Shown: piece by piece, positions 19,443 to 28,732 of the stretch | How the letters are laid out: each line of letters starts with the position of its first letter | Position numbering within the stretch: position 1 is the stretch's first letter | NCBI GenBank assembly: GCA_028382005.1 | Contig: JAOESH010000008.1 | Location: forward strand, 1 to 64,000 | Origin: Pseudomonadota bacterium | GTDB lineage: Bacteria > Pseudomonadota > Alphaproteobacteria > Puniceispirillales > Marisalimonadaceae | Length of the DNA stretch: 64,000 nucleotides | Direction of reading: 5' to 3' | Translations under genes and position numbers: made by a program | Notes under the pieces: model-generated | Seen by the model: only the letters and a program-made list of their open reading frames with translations | Told to the model about the DNA's origin: nothing | The model's database searches: none

Positions 19443-20642
19443 TTATAGGTCATGTCCTATGCCCCAATGCCAAAAATCAGATTTATGATTATTAAAAAAT
19501 CTATTAATTATCATTTGGTGGACTTCAGTAGCTCCATCAACTAACTTGGCCTGTCTAGCATATCTATAAATCCATTCTAAAATTGTATCTTTGCTGTAGC
19601 CTCTTGCCCCATTCAATTGTATGGCAGTATCACAAACATTATTTAAAGTTTCAGCAACTTGTATCTTAGCCATAGAAACATCTTGTCTTGCTTTACTACC
19701 ATTCTCAATCTTCCAAGCAGCTCGCATTACAAGAAGACGACTTATATCTATATCCATTGCAGCTTTGCCGAGTTTAATTTGAATAGATTCTCTATCAGCT
19801 AATTTAATCCCAAAACCTTCTCTGTGAGATACATATTCTAGAGCAATCTCTAGACTTCTTTTAGAAAGCCCTATCCATCGCATACAATGTGTAAGTCGAG
19901 CTAAACCTAGACGAATTTGAACGATTTTTAGGCCCTGACCAACTTCTCCTAATCTATTCTCATCAGGAATTTCAAGACCTTTATATTCAATTTCACAATG
20001 GCCACCATGTTCTTCAGGACCCATAATTGGGATACGACGTTTTATATTCCAACCTGGTTGATCTTTATGATAAAGAAAAGCCGTTAGACCGTCTTTAGTA
20101 TTTGCTAAAAGAATAAAATGTGATGCAACACCAGCTCCAGTAATATACCATTTTAAGCCATTAACTATCCATTTATTATTACTGTAAACAGCTTCAGTTT
20201 TAATCATTGATGGGTCAGATCCACCACCAGGTGCAGGCTCAGTCATTGCAAGTGCTGACCTAACATCACCGTTTATGATAGGATCAAGCCATTTAACCTT
20301 TTGTTCATTAGAAGCTATTTTATTTAATATGTACATATTACCATCATCAGGAGCTGCACAATTAAAGCAAACAGGACCAAAAATAGATCTATTCATTTCT
20401 TCGTATAAAACAGCCATACCGATGGGGCCTAAACCTAAACCAGATCTATCTATAGGCATTTGAGGAGCCCATAGACCAGACGCTTTAACTTGTTTCCTAA
20501 TATTATCGAGAAGAGTTTGATTTATGTTTTCATGATCGTCATAAGATGACTTTTCAGACTCAAGAGGTATAATAATGCCATTAACAAAATCTCTAGTTTT
20601 AATTCTTAGTTGTTCAATTTCGTTAGATAATTTATATTCCAT
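19443..20642 (-). CDS. ACAD10/ACAD11-like acyl-CoA dehydrogenase
   Basis: SALAMTEPAPGGGSDPSMIKT, WYITGAGVASHFILLANT, and LVDGATEVHQM in place of the usual YEGTxE motif, like the ADGPDEVH motif of ACAD10/11. Confidence 0.88.
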   Translation of the reverse strand: MEYKLSNEIEQLRIKTRDFVNGIIIPLESEKSSYDDHENINQTLLDNIRKQVKASGLWAPQMPIDRSGLGLGPIGMAVLYEEMNRSIFGPVCFNCAAPDDGNMYILNKIASNEQKVKWLDPIINGDVRSALAMTEPAPGGGSDPSMIKTEAVYSNNKWIVNGLKWYITGAGVASHFILLANTKDGLTAFLYHKDQPGWNIKRRIPIMGPEEHGGHCEIEYKGLEIPDENRLGEVGQGLKIVQIRLGLARLTHCMRWIGLSKRSLEIALEYVSHREGFGIKLADRESIQIKLGKAAMDIDISRLLVMRAAWKIENGSKARQDVSMAKIQVAETLNNVCDTAIQLNGARGYSKDTILEWIYRYARQAKLVDGATEVHQMIINRFFNNHKSDFWHWGIGHDL

Positions 20643-20662
20643 TACAATTCCTTTGAAAAAAT

Positions 20663-21409
20663 CTACAAACCTGCACTCAATCCTCCATCAATTGAAATAA
20701 TTGAACCTGTCATATATGAATTTTTTTTATTCAATAACATAGAAATTAATAAATCAAGTTCATTTATATCGGCAAACCTACGTAGTGGGATTTTCTTTTT
20801 AAGCATTTCACCAGCTTCACCCTCAAGCTGATGACGATTAATATCAGTTATAATATAGCCTGGAGCAATGGCATTTACGCATATATTGTATCTCGCTAAC
20901 TCAATAGACTGTGATTTAGTAACTTGAATTAATGCTGCCTTTGTAGCTGCATAAGCACCAACATATGATAGTGGTCTATGACCTAAAGCAGACGCTATAT
21001 TTATTATCCTTCCACATTTATTTTGAATCATGGTAGGGATAACAGCTCTAGAAATATTCAAAGAACCAATTAAATTAGTATTAACAATCTGATTAATATC
21101 TTCATATGTTTCTTCATGTAATAATTTAGTATTCGCAATTCCAGCATTATTAATTAAGCCATATATTTCAATATTTTTTAGCTTTTCTTGAACTTGATTC
21201 TCGTCTGTAATATCTAAGACTAAATAATCATGATCTAATTGTGAATTAGGTAATTCAGAAATAACTTTATTTAAGTCATCCTCACTTCTTCCAACTCCAA
21301 TAATGCGGAAGCCATCTTTTGCTAAAACTTTTGCAAAGTTGGATCCAAGTCCTTTTGAAGCACCAGTAATTAATATAGAATTAAAATCAATATTTTTCAT
21401 TTTATACAT
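20663..21409 (-). CDS. Short-chain dehydrogenase/reductase
   Basis: ILITGASKGLGSNFAKVLAKDG, INNAGIA, Ser/Tyr/Lys (YVGAYAATKAAL), GYIITDIN, TGSIISIDGG. Confidence 0.93.
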   Translation of the reverse strand: MYKMKNIDFNSILITGASKGLGSNFAKVLAKDGFRIIGVGRSEDDLNKVISELPNSQLDHDYLVLDITDENQVQEKLKNIEIYGLINNAGIANTKLLHEETYEDINQIVNTNLIGSLNISRAVIPTMIQNKCGRIINIASALGHRPLSYVGAYAATKAALIQVTKSQSIELARYNICVNAIAPGYIITDINRHQLEGEAGEMLKKKIPLRRFADINELDLLISMLLNKKNSYMTGSIISIDGGLSAGL

Positions 21410-21421
21410 CCAGATTGAAAT

Positions 21422-21435
21422 GTAATATATATTAC
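21422..21435. promoter_or_regulatory. Perfect 14-bp palindrome GTAATATATATTAC in the divergent SDR/APH-kinase promoter region
   Basis: Read directly from sequence; 82-bp intergenic region between divergent genes. Confidence 0.4.
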
Positions 21436-21491
21436 GTAATTATTATGTATAAAGTTAAATATGAAATAAGCAAAAGAGTAATTTATAAAAT

Positions 21492-22532
21492 ATGATAGAA
21501 AAACAAAATATAAAAAATTTAGGTTTATGGTTAAAACAAAATACACTTTTACAAATTGAAATTATGTCATTAGTTAAATTTGAAACAGGTCAATCCAATC
21601 CAACATTTATAATAAAATCAGATAAAAAGAATTATGTTCTAAGATCAAAACCAAAGGGAACTCTTTTGAAAGGAGCTCACCGTATTGATAGAGAATATAA
21701 AGTTATGAATTCATTAAAAAATTCTCAAATACCTGTGCCTAAAATGTATTGTTATTGTAAGGATGTTGAGGTTATTGGAAGTGAATTTTATATAATGGAA
21801 TTTTTAGAGGGCAGTCATGAAGTTGATCCATTTTTGAAACATTTTAATAATTTGGAAAAAGAGAAAATATATGATCATAAAATTAATATATTAAGTGAAT
21901 TAGCCTCGGTAGATATTAAAAAGTTAGGACTAGAAGAATTTGGCAGGCCAATAGGTTATTTAGAGAGACAAACTAATTTATGGATTTCACAATATAGAGC
22001 ATCACAAACAAAAGAGATAGAAAGTATGGAGTTTTTAATAGAAAATATTCCAAAATTTATTCCAGAAGAAATAGACATTCTCCCCCCTAGTTTGCTTCAT
22101 GGTGATTTTCGTTTAGATAATATGATTTTAAAAAAAGACAAAACATTAAACAAAGTAGCTGGATTATTAGATTGGGAACTATCAACATTAGCCCCTCCAT
22201 TTATTGATTTATCCTATTGGGCAGTAATGCTTAGATTTAAAAAAGAATGGCCAATTGGAGGATTAGGTAATAATGGAAATTTAATACAAAATTCAGGTAT
22301 TCCTTCAGAAGACATGATTTTAGAGAAATATTTGAATAGAACTGGGTTAGAGAAACCTAAATATTGGAAATATTTATTAGCTTTTAACAGTTTTAGGTTT
22401 GCAGGTATACTTCAGGGTATAGCTAAAAGGTTAATTGATGGAAATAATGCAGCAGTGAATGCTTATCAAGTAGGAGAACAAGCAGAACCAGTTGCTAAAT
22501 TAGGAGCCGAATTGCTTAAGGAGTATTTATGA
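21492..22532 (+). CDS. APH-fold phosphotransferase of the ACAD10/11 N-terminal (LvaA-like) type
   Basis: FETGQSNPTFIIKSDKKNYVLRSKPKGTLLKGAHRIDREYKVMNSL, YIMEFLEG, LLHGDFRLDNMILKKD, GLLDWELSTLAPPFIDLSYW. Confidence 0.9.
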   Translation: MIEKQNIKNLGLWLKQNTLLQIEIMSLVKFETGQSNPTFIIKSDKKNYVLRSKPKGTLLKGAHRIDREYKVMNSLKNSQIPVPKMYCYCKDVEVIGSEFYIMEFLEGSHEVDPFLKHFNNLEKEKIYDHKINILSELASVDIKKLGLEEFGRPIGYLERQTNLWISQYRASQTKEIESMEFLIENIPKFIPEEIDILPPSLLHGDFRLDNMILKKDKTLNKVAGLLDWELSTLAPPFIDLSYWAVMLRFKKEWPIGGLGNNGNLIQNSGIPSEDMILEKYLNRTGLEKPKYWKYLLAFNSFRFAGILQGIAKRLIDGNNAAVNAYQVGEQAEPVAKLGAELLKEYL

Positions 22533-23706
22533 ATTTAGTAGAGCTAAATCTATTAGGGTGTATCATCAAAATCGCGGCAAATAAGAGTGATATAGAGGAA
22601 ATAGTAAGAGCAACGTCATAAGAAGAAAATGAGTCTATTATTATACCTCCAAAATAAGGGCCTACCATTTGACCTATACTAAATGATGAAGTAAGAATTG
22701 CAGTTGAAATTATGATTGAACCTTTATATCTTGATTGGCCTTCTAAGAAGGCAAGTGCTGTAATAGGAATAAAAGTTCCACCTAATAATATTGCAGCAAA
22801 GATAATTCCTAATTGATGATCTACAATAACAGGCATTAAAATACCAATTCCCATAATTAAACAGGCTAAGAACAAAGCTAGATCATTTCCAATTTTTTTG
22901 CCCAACCAAGGCCAAAAAATGACCATTGGAATACCTGCAAGACCTACCAACAACCAAACGTAAGTTTCGGTAGATTCCAACCCTGGAGTATCCCTTGCCA
23001 TTGTTGATATAAATGTCCCAAGTACAACATAGCCAAAACCGTAAAGGCCATAAGAAAAAGTAATTAGATTAAATCCTAATCTAGTTGATGTATTGAATTT
23101 TTTATCAGTTTCATTTGTAACAACAGGATTTGGTGTGAATATAAAGACAGGAATAGCAAGCAATAATGCTAAAATAGTAACCCCTAACCATAAATCACTC
23201 CATACAAACCCTAAACTTCCTAAAAAAGACACTAAGATTGAAGATAATAAAATTCCAAATCCCACACCCATAAAATGTGCTGTGCTTAGAGAACTTTTAC
23301 CTAAAGCCTGAATAGAAGGAAGAATTAAAGATGTTCCAAAAATTAATACAAAAGCACTAGATAAACCTGCAAAAAATCTAATTATAATAAAGAGGAATAT
23401 GTCTTCACAAAACGCCATAAATATTGTCGTTAATAATGATATAATTATAGAAATAAAAAAAACAAATTTAATTTTTTTTTTAAATATTGATAAGATCGAA
23501 ATTAATGATCCAAATAAGTAACCAAAAAAATTCCACGAAGCTATTAAACCACCATTTGTTTTGCTTAAGCTTAACTCTTCTAACATATATGGTAAAATAG
23601 GTGTATAACTAAATCTTCCAATTCCGATAGCAATTGCTAAAGCTGCAGCACCTGTCAAAATTAAAACTATTATATTTGATTTATATTTTTCTAATAAAAT
23701 TATCAT
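22516..23706 (-). CDS. YbfB/YjiJ-like MFS transporter
   Basis: ALAIAIGIGRFSYTPILPYMLEELSLS..., polytopic; overlaps the convergent gene 21492-22532 by 17 bp. Confidence 0.87.
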   Translation of the reverse strand: MIILLEKYKSNIIVLILTGAAALAIAIGIGRFSYTPILPYMLEELSLSKTNGGLIASWNFFGYLFGSLISILSIFKKKIKFVFFISIIISLLTTIFMAFCEDIFLFIIIRFFAGLSSAFVLIFGTSLILPSIQALGKSSLSTAHFMGVGFGILLSSILVSFLGSLGFVWSDLWLGVTILALLLAIPVFIFTPNPVVTNETDKKFNTSTRLGFNLITFSYGLYGFGYVVLGTFISTMARDTPGLESTETYVWLLVGLAGIPMVIFWPWLGKKIGNDLALFLACLIMGIGILMPVIVDHQLGIIFAAILLGGTFIPITALAFLEGQSRYKGSIIISTAILTSSFSIGQMVGPYFGGIIIDSFSSYDVALTISSISLLFAAILMIHPNRFSSTKFINTP

Positions 23707-23853
23707 TCTGGGATTTATTCAACTAAAAATATACTATATGCTTGATTATAGCATTAAATAATTGAAAAGCTTAAAAACATTATCAATTGACTGGCTAAGA
23801 AAAATTATTTCTAATGAAATTAGTAAATATGATAGAAAGTTGGGATCATAAAA

Positions 23854-24633
23854 ATGCAAAATTTATTCAAAGTTTCTAATGTTACTAAGCATATTGTCAA
23901 AATAGAGTTATGTAATGGTAGGAAACATAATCCTTTATCCTTAGGTCTGATGAAGGATTTGACTAGCTCTTTAAAAGAAGTATCTACAAGACCAAATGTT
24001 AGAGTTTTAATTATTTCTTCAGAAGGACCTGGCTTTTCAGCTGGACATGATTTGGAAGAATTAAGGCGAAATAAAAATGATAAAGATTTTTTTAAAAGCT
24101 TATTTAACGAATGTTCTAATTTGATGCAGACAATTATGAACCTTTCCCAACCAGTAATTGCTGAAGTTTGTGGTATTGCAGCAGCTGCTGGTTGTCAATT
24201 AGTGGCTAGTTGTGATTTAGCTGTTGCTTCAGAGCAGGCAAGCTTTATGACGCCTGGCGTTAATATAGGATTGTTTTGTTCGACACCTATGGTTGCAGTC
24301 TCAAGAAATATGAGTAGAAAGAAAACAATGGAAATGCTTTTAACTGGTGAAAAAATCAGTGCTATAGAAGCTGTAGATTTTGGCTTAATTAATCATTGTG
24401 TTTCTTTTGAAAAACTTGAAAATAAAACAATGGATCTTGCCAATTTAATTGTTTCAAAACCTCTTTCAACAATTAAAATTGGAAAGGAAGCTTTTTATAA
24501 ACAAGCAGAGATGCCAATCTCAGAGGCTTATAATTTTACCTCTGAAGTAATGGCAATGAATATGTTAGAAATCGATGCTCACGAAGGAATTACTGCGTTC
24601 TTAGATAAAAGAACTCCATTATGGCAAGAATAA
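23854..24633 (+). CDS. Enoyl-CoA hydratase/isomerase family (ECHDC3-like)
   Basis: VRVLIISSEGPGFSAGHDLEEL, AAAGCQLVASCDLAVASEQASFMTPGVNIGLFCSTP. Confidence 0.92.
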   Translation: MQNLFKVSNVTKHIVKIELCNGRKHNPLSLGLMKDLTSSLKEVSTRPNVRVLIISSEGPGFSAGHDLEELRRNKNDKDFFKSLFNECSNLMQTIMNLSQPVIAEVCGIAAAAGCQLVASCDLAVASEQASFMTPGVNIGLFCSTPMVAVSRNMSRKKTMEMLLTGEKISAIEAVDFGLINHCVSFEKLENKTMDLANLIVSKPLSTIKIGKEAFYKQAEMPISEAYNFTSEVMAMNMLEIDAHEGITAFLDKRTPLWQE

Positions 24634-24640
24634 TCATTAT

Positions 24641-26368
24641 ATGAATATTTCAGAACGTGATAATCAAAACAAAATAGATCTAAGTCCTAAAGATGGAATA
24701 TCTTATGTTAGAGGTTCTTCTAAACCGAACCTAATTTATTCAACTATATCACAACTTTTGAAGAATGCTGTTTCTCAATATGGATCAAGGGACGCTTTAA
24801 TTTTTCCAAATCTTAAGTTGAGCTATGAAGACTTTGACCGTGCTGTTGATGCCTTGGCAATTGGTTTTTTAGCTCTTGGATTAGAAAAGGGTGATAGATT
24901 GGGTATTTGGTCCCCTAATCGTTTAGAATGGGTGTTAACTCAATTTGCAACCGCTCGTATTGGTGTAGTACTAGTTAATATTAATCCTGCTTACCAACTT
25001 TCAGAATTGGAATATTCTTTAAATAAAGTTGGTTGTAAAGCCTTGGTCTTAGCAAAGAACTTTAAAAGTTCTGAGTATGTCAAAATGATTCATACCTTGG
25101 CTCCAGAAATATATAAATGTCTCCCAGGAGAACTAAAGTCTTCAAGGTTACCCAACCTCAAACATGTGGTTGTTATGGACGCTGTTGAAAACTTGAATGG
25201 ATTATGGTCATTTGAAAACATTACCAATTTAGGAGGGGATACAGAGAAACTAAAACTTATTGAAATAGATAAGAATTTAACCCCTGATGATCCAATTAAT
25301 ATCCAGTTTACTTCTGGAACAACGGGGAAGCCTAAAGGTGCAACTTTATCCCATTACAATATTGTCAACAATGCAAATCTAATTACAGACAGAATAAATC
25401 TTACTGAAATAGATCGCTTAGCAGTACCTGTCCCGCTTTACCACTGTTTTGGGATGGTAATGGGTGTCCTTGGGGCGGTGAGTAAAGGTGCCGCAATGGT
25501 ATTCCCTGGGGAATCGTTTGATCCTAAGATAACATTAGATGCGCTCGATAAAGAAAAATGTACTGCTCTTTATGGAGTTCCAACAATGTTTGTAGCAATG
25601 CTTCAAGAACTAGATAAGACACCAAGAGATTTATCTAGGTTACGCACAGGAATTATGGCTGGTGCACTTTGCCCAATAGAAGTAATGAAAAAAGTAAACA
25701 CTCAAATGAATATGAGTGAAGTTACAATCTGTTATGGTATGACTGAAACTGCTCCTGTTTCTTTTCAAAGTTTTATTGACGACCCAATAGACAAACGCTG
25801 TGAAACTGTTGGTCGAGTTCATCCTCACCTAGAAGTAAAAATAGTAGATAAACTTGGCCAAATTGTTTCTATTGGGACACCAGGTGAACTTTGTACTCGA
25901 GGCTATTCAGTTATGAAAGGCTACTGGAATGACAATGATATGACTAATGATGCAATTCATGATGGATGGATGCATACTGGTGATCTTGGCATGTTTAATG
26001 AAGAAGGTTTTTGTACTATAACAGGTCGCCTGAAAGATATAATCATACGAGGTGGTGAAAATATTTACCCACGTGAAATCGAAAATTTTTTATTTTTACA
26101 CCCAAATGTAATAGAGGTACAGGTATTTGGAGTGCCAGATATAAAAATGGGCGAAGAAGTGTGTGCGTGGATAATCCCAGAAGTGGGATATAATTTTGAA
26201 CAAAATGAATTAGTAGAGTTTTGTAAAGGAAAAATAGCCCATTTTAAAATACCTAAATATTTTAAGTTTGTTAATGAGTTACCAATGACTATTACTGGAA
26301 AGCCTCAAAAATTTATCATGAGAGATAAAATGATTGAGATGCTTAATACAAAAACACCTATTAATTGA
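24641..26368 (+). CDS. AMP-binding acyl-CoA ligase (ACSF2-like)
   Basis: INIQFTSGTTGKPKGATLSHYNIVNNA, YGMTETAPVSFQ, GWMHTGDLGMFNEEGFCTITGRLKDIIIRGGENIYP. Confidence 0.93.
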   Translation: MNISERDNQNKIDLSPKDGISYVRGSSKPNLIYSTISQLLKNAVSQYGSRDALIFPNLKLSYEDFDRAVDALAIGFLALGLEKGDRLGIWSPNRLEWVLTQFATARIGVVLVNINPAYQLSELEYSLNKVGCKALVLAKNFKSSEYVKMIHTLAPEIYKCLPGELKSSRLPNLKHVVVMDAVENLNGLWSFENITNLGGDTEKLKLIEIDKNLTPDDPINIQFTSGTTGKPKGATLSHYNIVNNANLITDRINLTEIDRLAVPVPLYHCFGMVMGVLGAVSKGAAMVFPGESFDPKITLDALDKEKCTALYGVPTMFVAMLQELDKTPRDLSRLRTGIMAGALCPIEVMKKVNTQMNMSEVTICYGMTETAPVSFQSFIDDPIDKRCETVGRVHPHLEVKIVDKLGQIVSIGTPGELCTRGYSVMKGYWNDNDMTNDAIHDGWMHTGDLGMFNEEGFCTITGRLKDIIIRGGENIYPREIENFLFLHPNVIEVQVFGVPDIKMGEEVCAWIIPEVGYNFEQNELVEFCKGKIAHFKIPKYFKFVNELPMTITGKPQKFIMRDKMIEMLNTKTPIN

Positions 26369-26383
26369 TAATCTGTAAATAGA

Positions 26384-26842
26384 TTAAATCTTAAGATCAA
26401 GTCTAGGTTTCCAAAAAGGTCGGAATAGCTCAATTTTTGGGCATCGGTTCATTACAACCTTTAAACCAGCTTCCTCTGCAAGGCGAGCTGCATCATGATT
26501 GATAACCCCAATTTGCCCCCATAAAACCTTTGCTTCAATAGCGATAGCTTCTTCAGTAATTTGATACAAATCTTCTGATTTTCTGAAAACTTCTACCATA
26601 TCTACTGGTCGATCAATTTTATTTAAACTTGGATAAACTTTTAAATTTCTTATTTCAGTAAGACTTGGTCGAGGATTAACAGGTATCATGTCATAACCAG
26701 TTTCGTGTAATACTCGGAGCACTCCATAACTAAACTTTGTTTTATCAGGACTAGCCCCGACCATTGCAATAGTTTTGACAGAACTAAGAATGTCTTGCAG
26801 ATATTCTTCACTATAAGGTTCATTGTGATTCATAAATGTCAT
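26384..26842 (-). CDS. CoA-binding (YccU-like) Rossmann protein
   Basis: VKTIAMVGASPDKTKFSYGVLRVLHETGYDMIPVNPR... VLWGQIGVINHDAARLAEEAGLKVVMNRCPKIE; ATGA overlap with upstream ferredoxin gene. Confidence 0.92.
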   Translation of the reverse strand: MTFMNHNEPYSEEYLQDILSSVKTIAMVGASPDKTKFSYGVLRVLHETGYDMIPVNPRPSLTEIRNLKVYPSLNKIDRPVDMVEVFRKSEDLYQITEEAIAIEAKVLWGQIGVINHDAARLAEEAGLKVVMNRCPKIELFRPFWKPRLDLKI

Positions 26843-27204
26843 TTGTTCGCATCCTTTCTTATTGCAATATCAGCTTTTAGTTCGTGTGGTGCGAGAGGAT
26901 CAATAAAAGGGTTACGATAAAGTTTATCGTGGCTTTCTACACCAACCTCAAAGGTACAGTCAGTTTTTGCATGTGCAACGCATAAAATGACATAACCGTC
27001 ATTTATCTGTCGGTTATTAAGGGCAACTTGAGCACGTTGGTCAACCTCGCCTTCTATCAACTTTGCTGCACATGTTATGCATCCTCCATATTGACACCCA
27101 TATGGTAAATCAAGACCCTGTGAACGTAATTCTAAAAGTAGAGGCTTATTACCTTTAACTTTATAAAAATCATTTCCACGATTTGCGATTGTAATCTTTG
27201 TCAT
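26839..27204 (-). CDS. 2Fe-2S plant-type ferredoxin
   Basis: LDLPYGCQYGGCITCAAKLIEGEV...VILCVAHAKTDC; start refined from 27255 to ATG 27204, giving an ATGA overlap with the SBP56 stop. Confidence 0.92.
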   Translation of the reverse strand: MTKITIANRGNDFYKVKGNKPLLLELRSQGLDLPYGCQYGGCITCAAKLIEGEVDQRAQVALNNRQINDGYVILCVAHAKTDCTFEVGVESHDKLYRNPFIDPLAPHELKADIAIRKDANK

Positions 27205-28556
27205 AACCATATATCGCTTGTGCAATCTCCACCTGGATAACGGCTTTCGTGACATCGACTTGGTCCATTAGGCTCTTTTCCAAAATCAATAATGAAATCT
27301 TTATTAATTTTCATACCTCCATTTTTAACATCACAATCAATCATAAGCATGGCTCCTCCTTGCGTGCGCATATCCGGATAGAACTGGTTATCCCAAGTTG
27401 AGAAAAGAGATGTTGTTACATACATGCGCTTACCATCTAATGATAATTGATACATTTGTGGACCACCTGTAATATTCACACCATTTATAACTGGTGCTTT
27501 ACCTAAAAGGCCACCCATCCATACCTGACCAGTCATCACAGGTTTATGAGGATCAGAAATATCATATTGTCGCATATCGCCATGAAGCCAGTTGTTTATG
27601 TATAGATATTTATCATCCATTGAAACTAAAATAGCCGACATCACTCCAGGTATAGGAATAGGCCAATCAGGATGTGGTTCGTTATCAACGTCAATAATCT
27701 TTTCCCATTCCCATTTTTCTTCTTTAGATTTCCAAAAATGTATAACATTACTGCTAAGAGCTGCTCCACAAAAACCGTGACTGCTATCGGGATCATGCAA
27801 AAACTTAACTTCTAGCGGCACTAATCCATCCTCACCTAAATACATTGTTTCAACAGGTTTTTTCTTTGCAAAATCCCAAATATGTAATCGACGACCATAT
27901 TTTAAATGTCCTACTTCTTCAAGATCAAATCCTGGCATAAAAGTATTTGGTGCCGCCCATTCTGAACTCACCATCACATTATGGCGTGGCTGATACCAAA
28001 AATCATAACTAAAAGGAATATCGCCCATTGAGTTTTCCCAGCGACCAACTATTTCAAAATCCTTATTGAGATGTAAATAACCTCCTGGAGCTTCTCCTTT
28101 TGCATCACCAAGGAAAGAAATAATAATTTCAGATCCTAGACAATGAACTGTGTGAGGTCCTGAAAGGTTTGTTTTTGATTTAATTTCAGCCCCATCAACT
28201 GTTTTATACAAGCTTGGCGAAAAAGGATCAGTTGCAGTATCGACCACATAAATATTATTAGATCGAACACCTGGAACTAGCAGGTATCCTCGACTCATTT
28301 TGTTATCACCATGACAAGAGGAACATGCGTTCCAACCCATATGGTGCAACTCATCTCCAATTCCAGGCATTTCAAGTCTATTGATAACCTTCGAATATGT
28401 AGAGCTTTCTGGATCTAAATCAATAGTTGCTAGATAATCAGGTTTTTGTATTCCGGTACCAGTATAGATTGCTATAGTATATAATATTTTTTCTCTAGGA
28501 GCTTTGATAGCCTCAGAAGGACTAGAATAACCTGGGCCACAACAAAATCCATCCAT
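27201..28556 (-). CDS. Selenium-binding protein 56 family / methanethiol oxidase
   Basis: CCGPGYSSPSEAIKAPREKILY, PDYLATIDLDP, DELHHMGWNACSSCHGD, YDFWYQPRHNVMVSSEWAAPN, NWLHGDMRQYDISDP, GGPQMYQLSLDGKRMYVTTSLFSTWDNQFYP, ESRYPGGDCTSDIWL; closely parallels human SELENBP1. Confidence 0.96.
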   Translation of the reverse strand: MDGFCCGPGYSSPSEAIKAPREKILYTIAIYTGTGIQKPDYLATIDLDPESSTYSKVINRLEMPGIGDELHHMGWNACSSCHGDNKMSRGYLLVPGVRSNNIYVVDTATDPFSPSLYKTVDGAEIKSKTNLSGPHTVHCLGSEIIISFLGDAKGEAPGGYLHLNKDFEIVGRWENSMGDIPFSYDFWYQPRHNVMVSSEWAAPNTFMPGFDLEEVGHLKYGRRLHIWDFAKKKPVETMYLGEDGLVPLEVKFLHDPDSSHGFCGAALSSNVIHFWKSKEEKWEWEKIIDVDNEPHPDWPIPIPGVMSAILVSMDDKYLYINNWLHGDMRQYDISDPHKPVMTGQVWMGGLLGKAPVINGVNITGGPQMYQLSLDGKRMYVTTSLFSTWDNQFYPDMRTQGGAMLMIDCDVKNGGMKINKDFIIDFGKEPNGPSRCHESRYPGGDCTSDIWL

Positions 28557-28732
28557 CCTTAAGTTCCTCTATTTTGGTCTAGATAATATTTTTTATATAA
28601 TTAAAAAGGGTATCACAAGACAAAAATTATATCACTTCAATTGATAAGCACTAAATTTAATTTTTTAAAACGCAAACCATAACTATGTTTGTTAAAAAAA
28701 TAACGTCATGAACCAATATTTAAGTATAAAGA

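Noticed and set aside
27205-27255. N-terminal extension of the ferredoxin ORF (MSRKPLSRWRLHKRYMV)
   Set aside because: Overlaps the end of the SBP56 gene; ATG at 27204 with ATGA overlap is the more sensible start.
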